A stretch of DNA of 64,000 nucleotides from Brevundimonas nasdae (GTDB taxonomy: Bacteria > Pseudomonadota > Alphaproteobacteria > Caulobacterales > Caulobacteraceae): contig NZ_JAEPWN010000007.1 in the NCBI RefSeq assembly GCF_016654005.1, positions 62,001 through 126,000 on the forward strand. Direction: 5' to 3'. A program made the position numbers and the translations under genes. Below the pieces are notes generated by a model. That model had not been told where the DNA came from, made no database searches, and saw only the letters and a program-made list of their open reading frames with translations. The number at the start of each line of letters is the position of its first letter. Positions within the stretch are counted from its first letter, which is position 1. Shown here piece after piece: positions 8,918-18,123 of the stretch.

Positions 8918-9429
8918 GCAACAAGACGCTGAAGATCGCGCTGGCCGTGTCGGTCGCCCTGAACCTGTTCGCGGTGGCGGGCGGGGTGGCCTACGGCGTC
9001 AGCCGAGCCCAGGCGGATCGCAAGATCGAGGCCCAGAACAAGCCGGGCCGTCAGGGGCCGTTCGGTGAAATGCTGGCCAGCCTGCCGCAGGATGTGCGCG
9101 AGAAGGTCCACACCAGCCTGCGCGAATCCGCTCTGGCCGCCCGACCCGATTTTGAGGCGGCGCGCGCGGCGCGGCGCGAGGCGGTCGATGTCGCGGGTGC
9201 GCCGACCTTTGATGCGGCCAGGGTGCAGGCTTTGCTGGAGCAGTCGCGTTCGGCGGAGCTGCGCGGGCGCGCCCGGCTGGAGAATGACGCCATTGCCGTG
9301 CTGGGCGGCCTGACGCCCGAACAACGCAAGACCCTGTCGCCGATCCTGCAGCGCAAGGGCGGCGTCCACAGGGAGCCGCATCGGGATGGGCAGCCGAACC
9401 GACCGCCGCACCCCGACACGCGCCACTGA
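8914..9429 (+). CDS. Periplasmic heavy-metal-sensor-like protein (CnrX/Metal_resist type)
   Basis: 171 aa with an N-terminal signal anchor (about 7-30) and a helical periplasmic domain containing LTPEQRKTLSPIL, the LTxEQR pattern shared by CpxP/ZraP/CnrX helical-hairpin sensors. The tail has four His in the last 20 residues, a plausible metal ligand set. It overlaps the anti-sigma gene by ATGA. Inferred role: bind a metal or misfolding signal and release the sigma factor through the membrane anti-sigma. Its TGA abuts the stop of the convergent aldolase gene with no spacer. Confidence 0.75.
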   Translation: MSNKTLKIALAVSVALNLFAVAGGVAYGVSRAQADRKIEAQNKPGRQGPFGEMLASLPQDVREKVHTSLRESALAARPDFEAARAARREAVDVAGAPTFDAARVQALLEQSRSAELRGRARLENDAIAVLGGLTPEQRKTLSPILQRKGGVHREPHRDGQPNRPPHPDTRH

Positions 9430-10107
9430 TCAGCCTCTGGAGGCGCGGAAGGCGGCGACGGCTTCGACCGTCTTCTTGACCTGAGCTTCGATCCCGGCCC
9501 AGTCGCCGGCCTTGACGGCGGCGTCGGTGATCAGCTTGGAGCCCATGCCCGCCGCCACGATGCCGGAGCCGAACCATTTGGCGATGGAGGCCTCGTCCGG
9601 GTCGACGCCGCCCGTCGGCATGATCTTGACCCACGGCAGCGGCCCCTTGATCGCCTTGACGAAGTCGGGGCCGCCGACCGACGAGCCGGGGAACAGCTTG
9701 ACGATGTCGCAGCCCAGTTCGTGGGCCTCGCCAATGTCCGTCACCGAGCCGCAGCCGGGGAAATAGGCGACCATGCGGCGGTTGCAGACCTTGGCCACGT
9801 CCGGCACCAGGCAGGGGCTGACCACGAAACGCGCGCCACGGTTCAGATAGAGGGCGGCGGTGCCCGCATCCACGACCGAGCCGATGCCCAACACGATGTC
9901 GGGGTCGGTCTTGATCAGTTCACGGTTGATCTCGCCGAACAGGTCGCAGGCGAAGTCGCCGCGATTGGTGAACTCGACCACCTTGGCGCCGCCGCGCGCG
10001 CTGGCGCGGATCACGTTCAGGCAGACCTCGGGATCGGGGTGATAGAAGACGGGGCAGACGCCCTGCTGTTCGAGACCTTTCAGGACGCTGATGCGATCGT
10101 GGGCCAT
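9430..10107 (-). CDS. eda: KDPG/KHG aldolase family protein
   Basis: 225 aa class I aldolase of the 2-keto-3-deoxy-6-phosphogluconate / 4-hydroxy-2-oxoglutarate family. The Schiff-base Lys137 lies in DIVKLFPG, Glu45 in VEFTNRGD, and the phosphate-binding loop is PTGGV. Start at 10107 is fixed by a strong GGAGGTGAAC before the ATG; the open frame upstream has no gene-like content. The VEFTNRGD and YFPGCGS motifs differ from the usual VEVTLRT and PGVxTP forms and recall a Bacteroidota-type subgroup. It probably cleaves the KDPG made by the edd product encoded at 16.2-18.1 kb, although it is not in that operon. Confidence 0.85.
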   Translation of the reverse strand: MAHDRISVLKGLEQQGVCPVFYHPDPEVCLNVIRASARGGAKVVEFTNRGDFACDLFGEINRELIKTDPDIVLGIGSVVDAGTAALYLNRGARFVVSPCLVPDVAKVCNRRMVAYFPGCGSVTDIGEAHELGCDIVKLFPGSSVGGPDFVKAIKGPLPWVKIMPTGGVDPDEASIAKWFGSGIVAAGMGSKLITDAAVKAGDWAGIEAQVKKTVEAVAAFRASRG

Positions 10108-10350
10108 GTTCACCTCCGCTTGGTCCCGGCGCTTTGCGGAACCCGTATCTGTTGCGATGACCGGCCGCGCCGGTTCTGCCCGACTGCTTATCCCACGGCG
10201 GGGAAAATGCGAACGCGGGCAGGGGCGGGTTTTGCCAGAACGGCGAAACATATTGTTTCACCTGGCCCTAAGGCCGGTTGCAGGGTCTGGCGGCTTACCC
10301 GTCACCTCATCATCGGCTAGGAACATCGCACAGCAGAGGACAACCCCGCC

Positions 10351-10608
10351 ATGATGACCGCCATCTTCGTCTTCATCAAATGCGAGTTGGGCTACGCCAA
10401 TGAGGTGGCGGCCGACATCGTGGACAATGTCGAGAACGTCTCGGAGGTCTATTCCACCTCGGGGCAGCACGACCTGCTGGCCAAGTTCAACCTGCCGCGC
10501 GAGGCCGACATCGGCACATTCGTGACCAAAGAGGTCCAGACCCGGCCCCACGTGCGCGATACGTTTACAGTGATAACTTTCTCGCCATTCCTGCCCAAAA
10601 AGGGCTGA
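10351..10608 (+). CDS. Stand-alone Lrp/AsnC-type ligand-binding (RAM) domain protein
   Basis: 85 aa. The protein is only the alpha/beta RAM domain found at the C-terminus of Lrp/AsnC regulators (FVFIKCELGYANEVAADI, SGQHDLLAKF, TRPHVRDTFTVITF); there is no DNA-binding helix-turn-helix. Such SraA-type proteins can form oligomers and bind amino acids or effectors. A second ATG at 10354 is an alternative start. It is divergent from the aldolase gene across about 240 nt, which should hold both promoters. Function unknown. Confidence 0.82.
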   Translation: MMTAIFVFIKCELGYANEVAADIVDNVENVSEVYSTSGQHDLLAKFNLPREADIGTFVTKEVQTRPHVRDTFTVITFSPFLPKKG

Positions 10609-10689
10609 AAATCAGCCGCTCTTGACCATGCGTAAACTTGGATCGGCTGCTAGCCTTCCGGTCATAAGGACAAGCGGGGAGTAGAGTTG

Positions 10690-11874
10690 ATGAGCGATCT
10701 GGAGGTCTTCCGCGCGGAGACGCGGGCCTGGCTGGAGGAGAATTGTCCGGCGGAGGTTCGCGGGCCGATCAAGTCGGAAGCCGAGATGATCTGGGGCGGA
10801 CGCGACGCGGTCTTCGCGACCCCCGGTCACAAGCTCTGGCTGGAGCGGATGGGCGCGCGCGGCTGGACCGCGCCGGAATGGCCCGCCGAATACGGCGGCG
10901 GCGGACTGAGCCGTGAAGAGGCCAAGGTGCTGGCGTCCGAACTGCGCCGCATCAAGGCCCAGCCCGCGCTGAACAGCTTCGGCGTCTGGATGCTGGGCCC
11001 GGCGCTGCTGGCGTTCGGCAGCGAGGAACAGAAGAAGCGTTTCCTGCCCGAGATCGTGCGCGGCGAGATCCGGTGGTGCCAGGGCTATTCCGAGCCGGGT
11101 GCCGGGTCTGATCTGGCCTCGATCCAGACCAAGGCCGAGGACCGCGGCGACCACTGGATCGTCAACGGCCAGAAGATCTGGACTTCGTACGCCGACAAGG
11201 CCGACTGGATCTTCTGCCTGGTGCGGACCGACCCGGACGCGCCCAAGCACTTGGGCATCAGCTTCGTCCTGTTCGACATGCGCACGCCGGGCGTGACCAC
11301 GCGGCCGATCACCCTGATCTCGGGCAAGTCGCCCTTCTGCGAGACCTTCTTCGACGACGTGCGCGTGGAGAAGGAGAACCTGGTCGGCACGCTGAACCGG
11401 GGCTGGGACGTGGCCAAGCATCTGCTGGCGCACGAACGCACCATGATCGGCGCCATGGGCGAGGTCGCGGGCGGTCGCCCGGTCGGTCAGGTGGCGCTGG
11501 ACGCCGTTGGCGCGGCCGAGGACGGTCGACTTGACGATCCAATGCTGCGCGCGCGGATCGCCGATCTTGAGATCGACCAGGCGGCCTTCCGTCTGGCGAT
11601 GGAGCGGGTCGGGGATCAGGTGAAGGCCAAACAGGCGCATCCCGCCATCGCCTCCATGCTGAAATACTATGGCTCGGAGCTAAACAAGCGCCGCCATGAA
11701 CTGCTGATGGCGGCAGGCGGCGCCGATGCGCTGGAGTGGGAGAGCGAGCGTTCGCGCGGCGGTTCGGCCGCCCGCGACTGGCTGCGCACCAAGGCTAACT
11801 CCATCGAGGGCGGGACCAGTGAGGTTCAGCTGAACATCATCGCCAAGCATCTGCTGCAACTGCCGGGAGCCTGA
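10690..11874 (+). CDS. Acyl-CoA dehydrogenase family protein (first of a pair)
   Basis: 394 aa FAD-dependent acyl-CoA dehydrogenase. The central beta domain has WCQGYSEPGAGSDLASIQT and the FAD-contacting WTSYAD; the C-terminal helical domain ends with SIEGGTSEVQLNIIAKHLL. ATG 10690 is preferred over TTG 10687, with GGGGAG upstream. The next gene starts 3 nt after the stop and encodes a second, different acyl-CoA dehydrogenase. Adjacent divergent ACAD genes often form alpha2beta2 enzymes acting on bulky CoA esters such as sterol side chains or aromatic acids. The substrate cannot be read from sequence. Confidence 0.9.
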   Translation: MSDLEVFRAETRAWLEENCPAEVRGPIKSEAEMIWGGRDAVFATPGHKLWLERMGARGWTAPEWPAEYGGGGLSREEAKVLASELRRIKAQPALNSFGVWMLGPALLAFGSEEQKKRFLPEIVRGEIRWCQGYSEPGAGSDLASIQTKAEDRGDHWIVNGQKIWTSYADKADWIFCLVRTDPDAPKHLGISFVLFDMRTPGVTTRPITLISGKSPFCETFFDDVRVEKENLVGTLNRGWDVAKHLLAHERTMIGAMGEVAGGRPVGQVALDAVGAAEDGRLDDPMLRARIADLEIDQAAFRLAMERVGDQVKAKQAHPAIASMLKYYGSELNKRRHELLMAAGGADALEWESERSRGGSAARDWLRTKANSIEGGTSEVQLNIIAKHLLQLPGA

Positions 11875-11877
11875 ACC

Positions 11878-12996
11878 ATGCCCCTGATCCTGACCGAAGA
11901 GCAGACCATGCTGCAGGAGGCCGCCGACGGCTTCCTGAACGACAATGCGCCCATCGCCCATTTCCGCGCCCTGCGCGACAGCCATGACGCCGACGGCGTT
12001 TCCCGCGACCTGTGGCGGGCGTTCGGCGAGATGGGTTTCGCCGGCGTCATCATCCCTGAGGCCCACGGCGGCCTGGGACTGGGCGCCGTCGAGGCGGGCG
12101 TCATCGCTGAAAGCCTGGGCCGCACCCTGACGCCGTCGCCCTTCATGGGATCGGCCATCCTGTCGGCCAAGGTGCTGACGGACGGCGGGTCCGAGGCGCA
12201 GCAGACGTGGCTGCCAAAGATCGCCGCGGGCGAGGCCATCCTGGCCCTGGCCGTGGACGAGGGCGCCAAACACGCCCCGTCGCGCATCAATGCGCGGGCC
12301 GAACGCGCGGGCAACGGCTTCAAGCTGAATGGGGCCAAGGGCTTCGTGCTGGACGGCCATGTCGCGGACGCCCTGATCGTCGCGGCCAAGGCGGACGAGG
12401 GGACGACCCTGTTCCTGGTCGATCCCAAGGCGGCGGGCGTCGAGATCGAACGCACCATCATGGTGGACGGCCATAACGCCGCGCGCATCACCCTAAGCGA
12501 CGTCGCGGTTGATGCGGATGCGGTGATCGGCGAGGTCGGCGGCGGCGAGGCCCTGCTGGACGCAGCCCTGACGCTGGGCAGGGCCTGCGCGGCCTCCAGC
12601 CTGACGGGCGCGGGCGATCAGGCGTTCAAGGTGACGCTGGAGTATCTGCGGACCCGCAAACAGTTCGGCAAGCTGATTGGCGAGTTCCAGGCCCTGCAGC
12701 ACCGCGCGGCCCATCTGTTCACTGAACTGGAGCTGTCGCGCGCGGCGGCCCTGGGCGCGCTTCAGGCCATCGACGCCGGACGTGACGATGCGGCGCTGGC
12801 CGCCTCCATCGCCAAGGCCAAGGCCGGACGCGTTGCCGAACTGGCCGTGCAGGAGGCCGTGCAGATGCATGGCGGCGTCGGCATGACCGACGAGTTCGAC
12901 GTGGGCCTGTTCATGAAGCGGGTCCGGGTGCTGAACGAACTGCTGGGCGACGCAGGCTTCCACGCCGAACGACTGGCCCAGGCGCAGGGCTTCTAG
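11878..12996 (+). CDS. Acyl-CoA dehydrogenase family protein (second of a pair)
   Basis: 372 aa. N-terminal helical domain from [16 protein letters not shown], middle beta domain, and a C-terminal domain with [24 protein letters not shown] and [19 protein letters not shown], the usual ACAD signatures. It is more divergent in the middle domain than the upstream partner, as expected for the second subunit of a heteromeric ACAD. It starts 3 nt after its neighbour and so is surely co-transcribed; a terminator follows. Substrate unknown. Confidence 0.9.
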   Translation: MPLILTEEQTMLQEAADGFLNDNAPIAHFRALRDSHDADGVSRDLWRAFGEMGFAGVIIPEAHGGLGLGAVEAGVIAESLGRTLTPSPFMGSAILSAKVLTDGGSEAQQTWLPKIAAGEAILALAVDEGAKHAPSRINARAERAGNGFKLNGAKGFVLDGHVADALIVAAKADEGTTLFLVDPKAAGVEIERTIMVDGHNAARITLSDVAVDADAVIGEVGGGEALLDAALTLGRACAASSLTGAGDQAFKVTLEYLRTRKQFGKLIGEFQALQHRAAHLFTELELSRAAALGALQAIDAGRDDAALAASIAKAKAGRVAELAVQEAVQMHGGVGMTDEFDVGLFMKRVRVLNELLGDAGFHAERLAQAQGF

Positions 12997-13006
12997 ATCG
13001 CATAAT

Positions 13007-13041
13007 CTTGCCCCTTCCCATGCGGCGAAGGGGCAAGGTTT
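13007..13041 (+). terminator. Intrinsic terminator after the acyl-CoA dehydrogenase pair
   Basis: An 11-bp stem (CTTGCCCCTTC at 13007-13017 with GAAGGGGCAAG at 13027-13037) and a 9-nt loop are followed by GTTTTC. It sits 10 nt after the stop codon and isolates the ACAD pair from the homogentisate dioxygenase gene. Confidence 0.8.
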
Positions 13042-13103
13042 TCGACTTGGTGTGGCGTCTCGCGTCGTGTCGTCCTAGATTTCCCGACAAGGGAGACACG
13101 CAC

Positions 13104-14402
13104 ATGACGTTGCAAAACAACGCGCCCGCCTATCTGACCGGCTTTGGCAACCATTTCGCGACCGAGGCTGTATCCGGCGCCCTGCCGGTCGGGCAGAACT
13201 CGCCGCAGAAGACGCCGATGGGCCTGTATGCGGAGCAGCTGTCCGGCACGGCCTTCACCGCGCCGCGCGCCGAGAACCGCCGCAGCTGGCTGTACCGGCT
13301 GCGCCCCTCGGCCCAGCACGGGCCGTATCAGCCGTTCGATCAGGGGCAGGTCCGCTCCGGCCCCTTTGACGAGACGCCGCCCAACCCCAACCGGATGCGC
13401 TGGGACCCTCTGCCGATCCCCACGGCGCCGACCGACTGGGTCGAGGGGCTGACGACCTATGGCGGCAATGGCGAGCCGGATCACGGCGCCGGATCGGGAA
13501 TCCACCTGTATGCCGCCAATCGCTCGATGACCGACCGAGTCTTCTATGACGCCGACGGCGAACTGCTGATCGTGCCGCAGGAAGGCGGGCAACGGTTCGT
13601 CACCGAGATGGGCGTGATCGACGCCCAGCCCGGCCATATCGTCCTGATCCCGCGCGGCGTCCGGTTCCGGGTCGAGGTGGATGGGCCGGTGCGCGGCTAT
13701 GTGTGCGAGAACTATGGCGCGCCGTTCCGCCTGCCGGACCTTGGGCCGATCGGTTCCAACGGCCTGGCCAACCCGCGCGATTTCGAAACGCCCGTGGCCT
13801 GGTATGAGGACGTGGACCGCCCGACCCAGTGCGTCCAGAAATATGGCGGCAAACTGTGGGCCACGACATTCGATCACAGCCCGCTGGACGTGGTGGGCTG
13901 GCACGGCAATCTGGCCCCCTGCCGCTATGACACGGCGCGGTTCAACACGATCAACACCGTCAGCTACGACCACCCGGACCCTTCGATCTTCACCGTCCTG
14001 ACCAGCCCGTCCGACACGCACGGCACGGCAAACATCGACTTCGTCATCTTCCCGCCGCGTTGGATGGTGGCCGAGCACACCTTCCGTCCGCCGTGGTTCC
14101 ACCGGAACGTCATGAGCGAGTTCATGGGGCTGGTGACCGGCGCCTATGACGCCAAGGCGGGCGGCTTCGCGCCGGGCGGCGCCTCGCTGCACAACCGCAT
14201 GAGCGGCCACGGCCCGGATCAGGCCAGCTATGACGGCGCGGTCAAGGCGGAGCTGAAGCCGCACAAGGTTGAAAATACACTGGCCTTCATGTTCGAAACG
14301 CGAATGCCGATCCGCGTCACCAAATGGGCGCAAGAGGCCCCACAGATGCAGCTCGACTACGACGATGTCTGGTCCGGGTTCACCAAAGGACAGGTCTCTT
14401 GA
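13104..14402 (+). CDS. hmgA: Homogentisate 1,2-dioxygenase
   Basis: 432 aa, the usual length. It opens the ring of homogentisate to 4-maleylacetoacetate in tyrosine/phenylalanine breakdown (EC 1.13.11.5). Characteristic features include [13 protein letters not shown] at the N-terminus, the [11 protein letters not shown] segment, and the non-heme iron region with [12 protein letters not shown] and [14 protein letters not shown] 13104 has GGGAG 8 nt upstream. No maleylacetoacetate isomerase or fumarylacetoacetase gene is adjacent; the next gene is an unrelated lipoprotein overlapping the stop. Confidence 0.96.
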   Translation: MTLQNNAPAYLTGFGNHFATEAVSGALPVGQNSPQKTPMGLYAEQLSGTAFTAPRAENRRSWLYRLRPSAQHGPYQPFDQGQVRSGPFDETPPNPNRMRWDPLPIPTAPTDWVEGLTTYGGNGEPDHGAGSGIHLYAANRSMTDRVFYDADGELLIVPQEGGQRFVTEMGVIDAQPGHIVLIPRGVRFRVEVDGPVRGYVCENYGAPFRLPDLGPIGSNGLANPRDFETPVAWYEDVDRPTQCVQKYGGKLWATTFDHSPLDVVGWHGNLAPCRYDTARFNTINTVSYDHPDPSIFTVLTSPSDTHGTANIDFVIFPPRWMVAEHTFRPPWFHRNVMSEFMGLVTGAYDAKAGGFAPGGASLHNRMSGHGPDQASYDGAVKAELKPHKVENTLAFMFETRMPIRVTKWAQEAPQMQLDYDDVWSGFTKGQVS

Positions 14403-14767
14403 AACGCTTCCTCGCCATCACCGCCGCCGCCCTGCTGGCCGCCGCCTGCGCGCCGCAGACAGTGAACACGAACACGGCCGCCAGCGCCCCGGTTCAGAGC
14501 GCGGACGCCGCCGCCTGCGCCGCGCGCAACGGCACGATGAGACAGGTTGGCAAGCTGCAGTCCTGGCAGTGCGTGATCCGCTACGCCGATGCGGGCAAGG
14601 TCTGCACCAGCAGCAGCCAGTGCCAGGGCAGTTGTCTGGCTGGAGAGGCCACGGACAAGACGCCCGGCGCGACGACTTCAGGCGTCTGTCAGGCGACCAG
14701 CAACCGTTTTGGCTGCAGCACCCCTGTCGAGAACGGCAAGGCCGGACCCACGCTCTGCATCGACTGA
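14399..14767 (+). CDS. Small cysteine-rich lipoprotein
   Basis: 122 aa. Start is TTG at 14399, inside TTGA that also contains the hmgA stop, implying translational coupling. The N-terminus ([17 protein letters not shown]) is a lipoprotein signal with acylated Cys17. The mature part contains eight further Cys, in pairs such as [11 protein letters not shown], so a disulfide-bonded periplasmic fold is likely. No catalytic motif is recognised. A bidirectional terminator follows. The link with hmgA is probably transcriptional convenience rather than function. Confidence 0.72.
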   Translation: MKRFLAITAAALLAAACAPQTVNTNTAASAPVQSADAAACAARNGTMRQVGKLQSWQCVIRYADAGKVCTSSSQCQGSCLAGEATDKTPGATTSGVCQATSNRFGCSTPVENGKAGPTLCID

Positions 14768-14792
14768 GGCGACCGACACGGCGCCCATGAAA

Positions 14793-14820
14793 AAGCCCCC
14801 GTCGCGAACGACGGGGGCTT
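14793..14820. terminator. Bidirectional intrinsic terminator
   Basis: A perfect 12-bp stem (AAGCCCCCGTCG at 14793-14804, CGACGGGGGCTT at 14809-14820) with a CGAA tetraloop. It lies between convergent genes. The minus strand has a T5 tract after the stem and the plus strand has CTTCATT, so it ends transcription from both sides, more strongly for the minus-strand lipoprotein. Confidence 0.85.
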
Positions 14821-14844
14821 CATTCGTTTCAACGCCAGGGCGGC

Positions 14845-15147
14845 TTAGTGGCCCTTGGCGGCGTCCTTGATTTCGCCAGCGCGCTGATCAGCGGCGGCCT
14901 GGGTCTTGTCAGCCTGCTCCTTCAGGGCCTCGGCCTGACGGTCGGCGTCTGCCTTGACCGTCTGGGCGTCGGCGTTGGCCTGGGCCACGGTGGCGTCGGC
15001 CTGGGCCTTCAGGTGGTCGGCTGCAGCGTCGCCCTGGGCGACAACGGCGTCAGCTTGGGCGTCCGCAGCCTTTTGTGCGGGTTGCTGGCAAGCGGCCAGA
15101 CCAGCGACGGCGAACAGGGCAGCGGCGGTAACAGCAAGTTTCTTCAC
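14845..15147 (-). CDS. Small alanine-rich coiled-coil lipoprotein
   Basis: 100 aa. GTG start with AGGAAGGAAG upstream. A lipoprotein signal ends at GLAAC with acylated Cys20, and the mature part is almost entirely Ala/Asp/Gln/Lys in repeated 4-residue patterns (AQADA, DAAAD, KADAD) predicted to form one long helix or coiled coil. It is reminiscent of Lpp-like or stress-related hydrophilic lipoproteins. Probably envelope-associated; no enzyme function is indicated. Confidence 0.8.
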   Translation of the reverse strand: MKKLAVTAAALFAVAGLAACQQPAQKAADAQADAVVAQGDAAADHLKAQADATVAQANADAQTVKADADRQAEALKEQADKTQAAADQRAGEIKDAAKGH

Positions 15148-15220
15148 GGTGCTTCCTTCCTCAGCTTGTTGAGGTCTGGAAAACGCAGGGCATCACGAAG
15201 GGTTCACGCCGCCGTTACTT

Positions 15221-16192
15221 TTATTCTCCCGCTTCAGCAAAGGCGACGCGCGCGGAGCCCAGAAGGGCGGCGTGCTTGTGCATGATCACCTTGGTCGGAA
15301 TGGCCGCCATATAGTCCTGGAACCGGCCCTTGCGCTCGAAACGCTTGCGGAAGGGGCTGGCCTTGATGAAGGGCAGGATGCGCGGAACAATGCCGCCGGC
15401 GATATAGACGCCGCCGCGCGCGCCGGTGGTCAGGGCGATGTCGCCGGCGACGGCGCCCAGGATGGCGCAGAACCGGGCTAGGGTGGCGCCGCAGGGGCTG
15501 TCGGGGTCGGCCAGCGCGGTGGTGGTGATCTCGGCCGGGTCTTCGATATGGGTCTCGCGTCCGTCTATCTCGGCCAGGGCGCGGTGCATGTTCAGCAGGC
15601 CGGGGCCGCAGATCAGGCGCTCGATGGAGACGCGGTCATAACGGCGACGCAGGATGCGCAGGATTTCGTCCTCGACCGGATCGCCGGGCGGGAAGCAGGC
15701 GTGGCCGCCTTCCGACGGCATGGCCATCTCCTTGCCATGGGCGTCGCGAACCAGGGCCGAGACGCCGAAACCGGTGCCGGGGCCCAGCACGGCCACAGTG
15801 GCGTGCGGATCGCCGTCCACGGGGCCGCCCAGGCTTTCCAACTGATCCGCCGGAACAATGGGCGCGCCCCAGGCCAGGGCCTCGAAGTCGTTGATCAGCT
15901 TGACCGGCTCCAGACCCAGGGTCTGAAGCTCGGCTTCCGACACGCGCCATGGCGAGTTGGTCAGGTCGATCTCGCCATTGGTCACGGCCCCTGCGACGGC
16001 GATCACGCCGCCGGTCGGCTTGACCTCGCAGCCGTCGATGAAGGCGGCGACGCCTTCAAGGAAGGTCGGATAGGTCTCGGCCGGGAAGCTTTCGTGATGG
16101 TCCAGGACCGGCTGGCCATCGACCATGCGGGCCACGGCGAAGCGGGCGTTGGTGCCGCCGACATCGCCGACGAGAAGGGTCTTGTCATTCAT
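15221..16192 (-). CDS. glk: Glucokinase
   Basis: 323 aa ROK-independent bacterial glucokinase. The ATP-binding motif is GDVGGTNARFA at the N-terminus, with the sugar-binding LINDFEALAWG and the LGPGTGFG loop. Phosphorylates glucose to glucose-6-phosphate, feeding the zwf product encoded in the same operon. AGGAAA precedes the ATG. It is the last gene of zwf-pgl-edd-glk, starting 29 nt after the edd stop. Confidence 0.95.
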   Translation of the reverse strand: MNDKTLLVGDVGGTNARFAVARMVDGQPVLDHHESFPAETYPTFLEGVAAFIDGCEVKPTGGVIAVAGAVTNGEIDLTNSPWRVSEAELQTLGLEPVKLINDFEALAWGAPIVPADQLESLGGPVDGDPHATVAVLGPGTGFGVSALVRDAHGKEMAMPSEGGHACFPPGDPVEDEILRILRRRYDRVSIERLICGPGLLNMHRALAEIDGRETHIEDPAEITTTALADPDSPCGATLARFCAILGAVAGDIALTTGARGGVYIAGGIVPRILPFIKASPFRKRFERKGRFQDYMAAIPTKVIMHKHAALLGSARVAFAEAGE

Positions 16193-16221
16193 GGGTCGTT
16201 TCCTGCGATCGGTTGGGCGGA

Positions 16222-18123
16222 TCAGGCGTCCACAGTCCGGTCGACGAAGTTGGGATTGGGCGGCGTGTCATCGTGGCCGTTGCCTTCGGAGGGCAGGGCG
16301 AAACAGACGGTGGCGCCTTGCTCGGCCGTGGTGACGACGTGGCGGAAGGCGCCGAACAGCTCCCGGCCATAACCCCAGGACGAACCCTGGGCGATGGCGG
16401 GCGTGCGCGTGGCGGCGGGGCGGTCGGTCAGGCCGTCGACGCCGACCGTGGTCAGCACTCCGGCCTCGGCGTCCAGACGGATGATGTCGCCGTCCTTCAC
16501 ATGGGCCAGGGGGCCGCCTGCGAGGGCCTCGGGCGAGACGTGGATGGCGGCGGGCGTCTTGCCGCTGGCGCCCGACATGCGGCCGTCGGTGACGAAGGCG
16601 ACCTTGAAGCCCTTGTCCTGAATGATCGACAGGGCGGGCGACAGGCTGTGCAGTTCGGGCATGCCGTTGGCCTTGGGGCCCTGGAAGCGCAGGACCACGA
16701 CGACGTCGCGATACAGCTTGCCGTCCTTGAAGGCCTGCAGGGCGTCTTCCTGGGTTTCGAAGACGGCGGCGGGGGCCTCGACAATGCGGTTCTCGGGTTT
16801 GACCGCTGAGATCTTGATGACCGCCCGGCCCAGATCGCCCTTGACCAGACGCAGGCCGCCTTCCTTGTCGAAGGGGTTGGAGGCGGGGCGCAGGATGTCC
16901 AGGTCCAGGCTTTCGGTGACCCCGTCGCGCCAGACCAGTTCGCCGTCGACCATCGACGGCTCCTGGAAATAGGCCTCGATGCCCTGACCCATGATGGTGA
17001 CGACGTCGGAGTGGATGTTTCCGGCCTGAGCCAGTTCGCGGGCGATGAAGGCGACGCCCCCTGCGGCCTGGAAGGCGTTCACATCGGCCGAACCGTTCGG
17101 ATAGACGCGCGCCAGCAGCGGCGTGACCGAAGACAGCTCATCCATGTCGGTCCAGTCGATCAGCACGCCCGCCGCCCGCGCCATGGCGACCAGGTGGATG
17201 GCGTGGTTGGTCGAACCGCCCGTGGCCAGCAGGGCGACGATGGCGTTGACGATGGACTTCTCGCTGATGACGTCGGCCATGCGGCATTCGCCGCTGCGGG
17301 CCAGTTCGACGGCGCGTTTGGCGGCGGCGGCCGTCAGGGCGTCGCGCAGGCCCGTGTCCGGGTGGACGAAGGCGGTCGAGGGCATGTGCAGCCCCGCCAG
17401 CTCCATCATCATCTGGTTGGAGTTGGCCGTGCCGTAGAAGGTGCAGGTGCCGGGCGAGTGATAGGAGCCGATCTCGCTTTCCAGCAGGGTCTGACGATCA
17501 ACCTTGTTCTGGGCGTACTCCGCGCGGACGCGTGCCTTTTCCGCATTCGGAATGCCGGACGGCATGGGGCCTGCGGGGGCGAAGACGACAGGCAGGTGCC
17601 CGAATGCTAGCGCTCCCATAAATAGCCCGGGAACGATCTTGTCGCACACCCCGAGCATCAGGGCGGCGTCGAAGGCGTCGTGCGTCAGGGCCACGCCGGT
17701 CGACATGGCGATGACGTCGCGGCTGAACAGCGACAGCTCCATGCCGGGGCGGCCTTGCGTCACGCCATCGCACATGGCGGGGGTGCCGCCTGCGACCTGG
17801 GCCGTGGCGCCGACTTCGCGGACGGCCTTCCTGACCACATCGGGGAAACGCTCGAACGGCTGGTGGGCCGACAGCATGTCGTTATAGGCGGTGACGATGC
17901 CCAGGTTCGGCTTGGACCCGTCCATCGAGGTCAGCTTGTCGGCGATGGTCTGGCCCGCAAAGGCGTGGGCCCAGTTGGCGCAGCTGAGCTTGGCGCGCCC
18001 GGCGCCGCTGTCGCGGGCGGCGTCCATGCGGCGCAGATAGTCGGCGCGCGTATGGCGGCTTTTTTCAATGATGCGGGCGGTGACCGCAGCGACCGTAGGA
18101 TGCAATTCGTATCGGGGCGCCAT
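16222..18123 (-). CDS. edd: 6-phosphogluconate dehydratase (Entner-Doudoroff)
   Basis: 633 aa IlvD/Edd-family [4Fe-4S] dehydratase converting 6-phosphogluconate to KDPG. Family motifs include the cluster-ligand segment [34 protein letters not shown] and [12 protein letters not shown]. It is some 25-30 residues longer than the E. coli enzyme. Start ATG at 18123 shares one base with the pgl stop (TGATG) and has GGAGGAAGG upstream. The Edd assignment over IlvD is supported by its place between pgl and glk and by the [18 protein letters not shown] segment. Confidence 0.95.
   Translation of the reverse strand: MAPRYELHPTVAAVTARIIEKSRHTRADYLRRMDAARDSGAGRAKLSCANWAHAFAGQTIADKLTSMDGSKPNLGIVTAYNDMLSAHQPFERFPDVVRKAVREVGATAQVAGGTPAMCDGVTQGRPGMELSLFSRDVIAMSTGVALTHDAFDAALMLGVCDKIVPGLFMGALAFGHLPVVFAPAGPMPSGIPNAEKARVRAEYAQNKVDRQTLLESEIGSYHSPGTCTFYGTANSNQMMMELAGLHMPSTAFVHPDTGLRDALTAAAAKRAVELARSGECRMADVISEKSIVNAIVALLATGGSTNHAIHLVAMARAAGVLIDWTDMDELSSVTPLLARVYPNGSADVNAFQAAGGVAFIARELAQAGNIHSDVVTIMGQGIEAYFQEPSMVDGELVWRDGVTESLDLDILRPASNPFDKEGGLRLVKGDLGRAVIKISAVKPENRIVEAPAAVFETQEDALQAFKDGKLYRDVVVVLRFQGPKANGMPELHSLSPALSIIQDKGFKVAFVTDGRMSGASGKTPAAIHVSPEALAGGPLAHVKDGDIIRLDAEAGVLTTVGVDGLTDRPAATRTPAIAQGSSWGYGRELFGAFRHVVTTAEQGATVCFALPSEGNGHDDTPPNPNFVDRTVDA

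Noticed and set aside
10603..10617. GGCTGA-AAA-TCAGCC hairpin after the RAM-domain gene as a terminator
   Set aside because: Short stem that includes the stop codon and no T tract follows.
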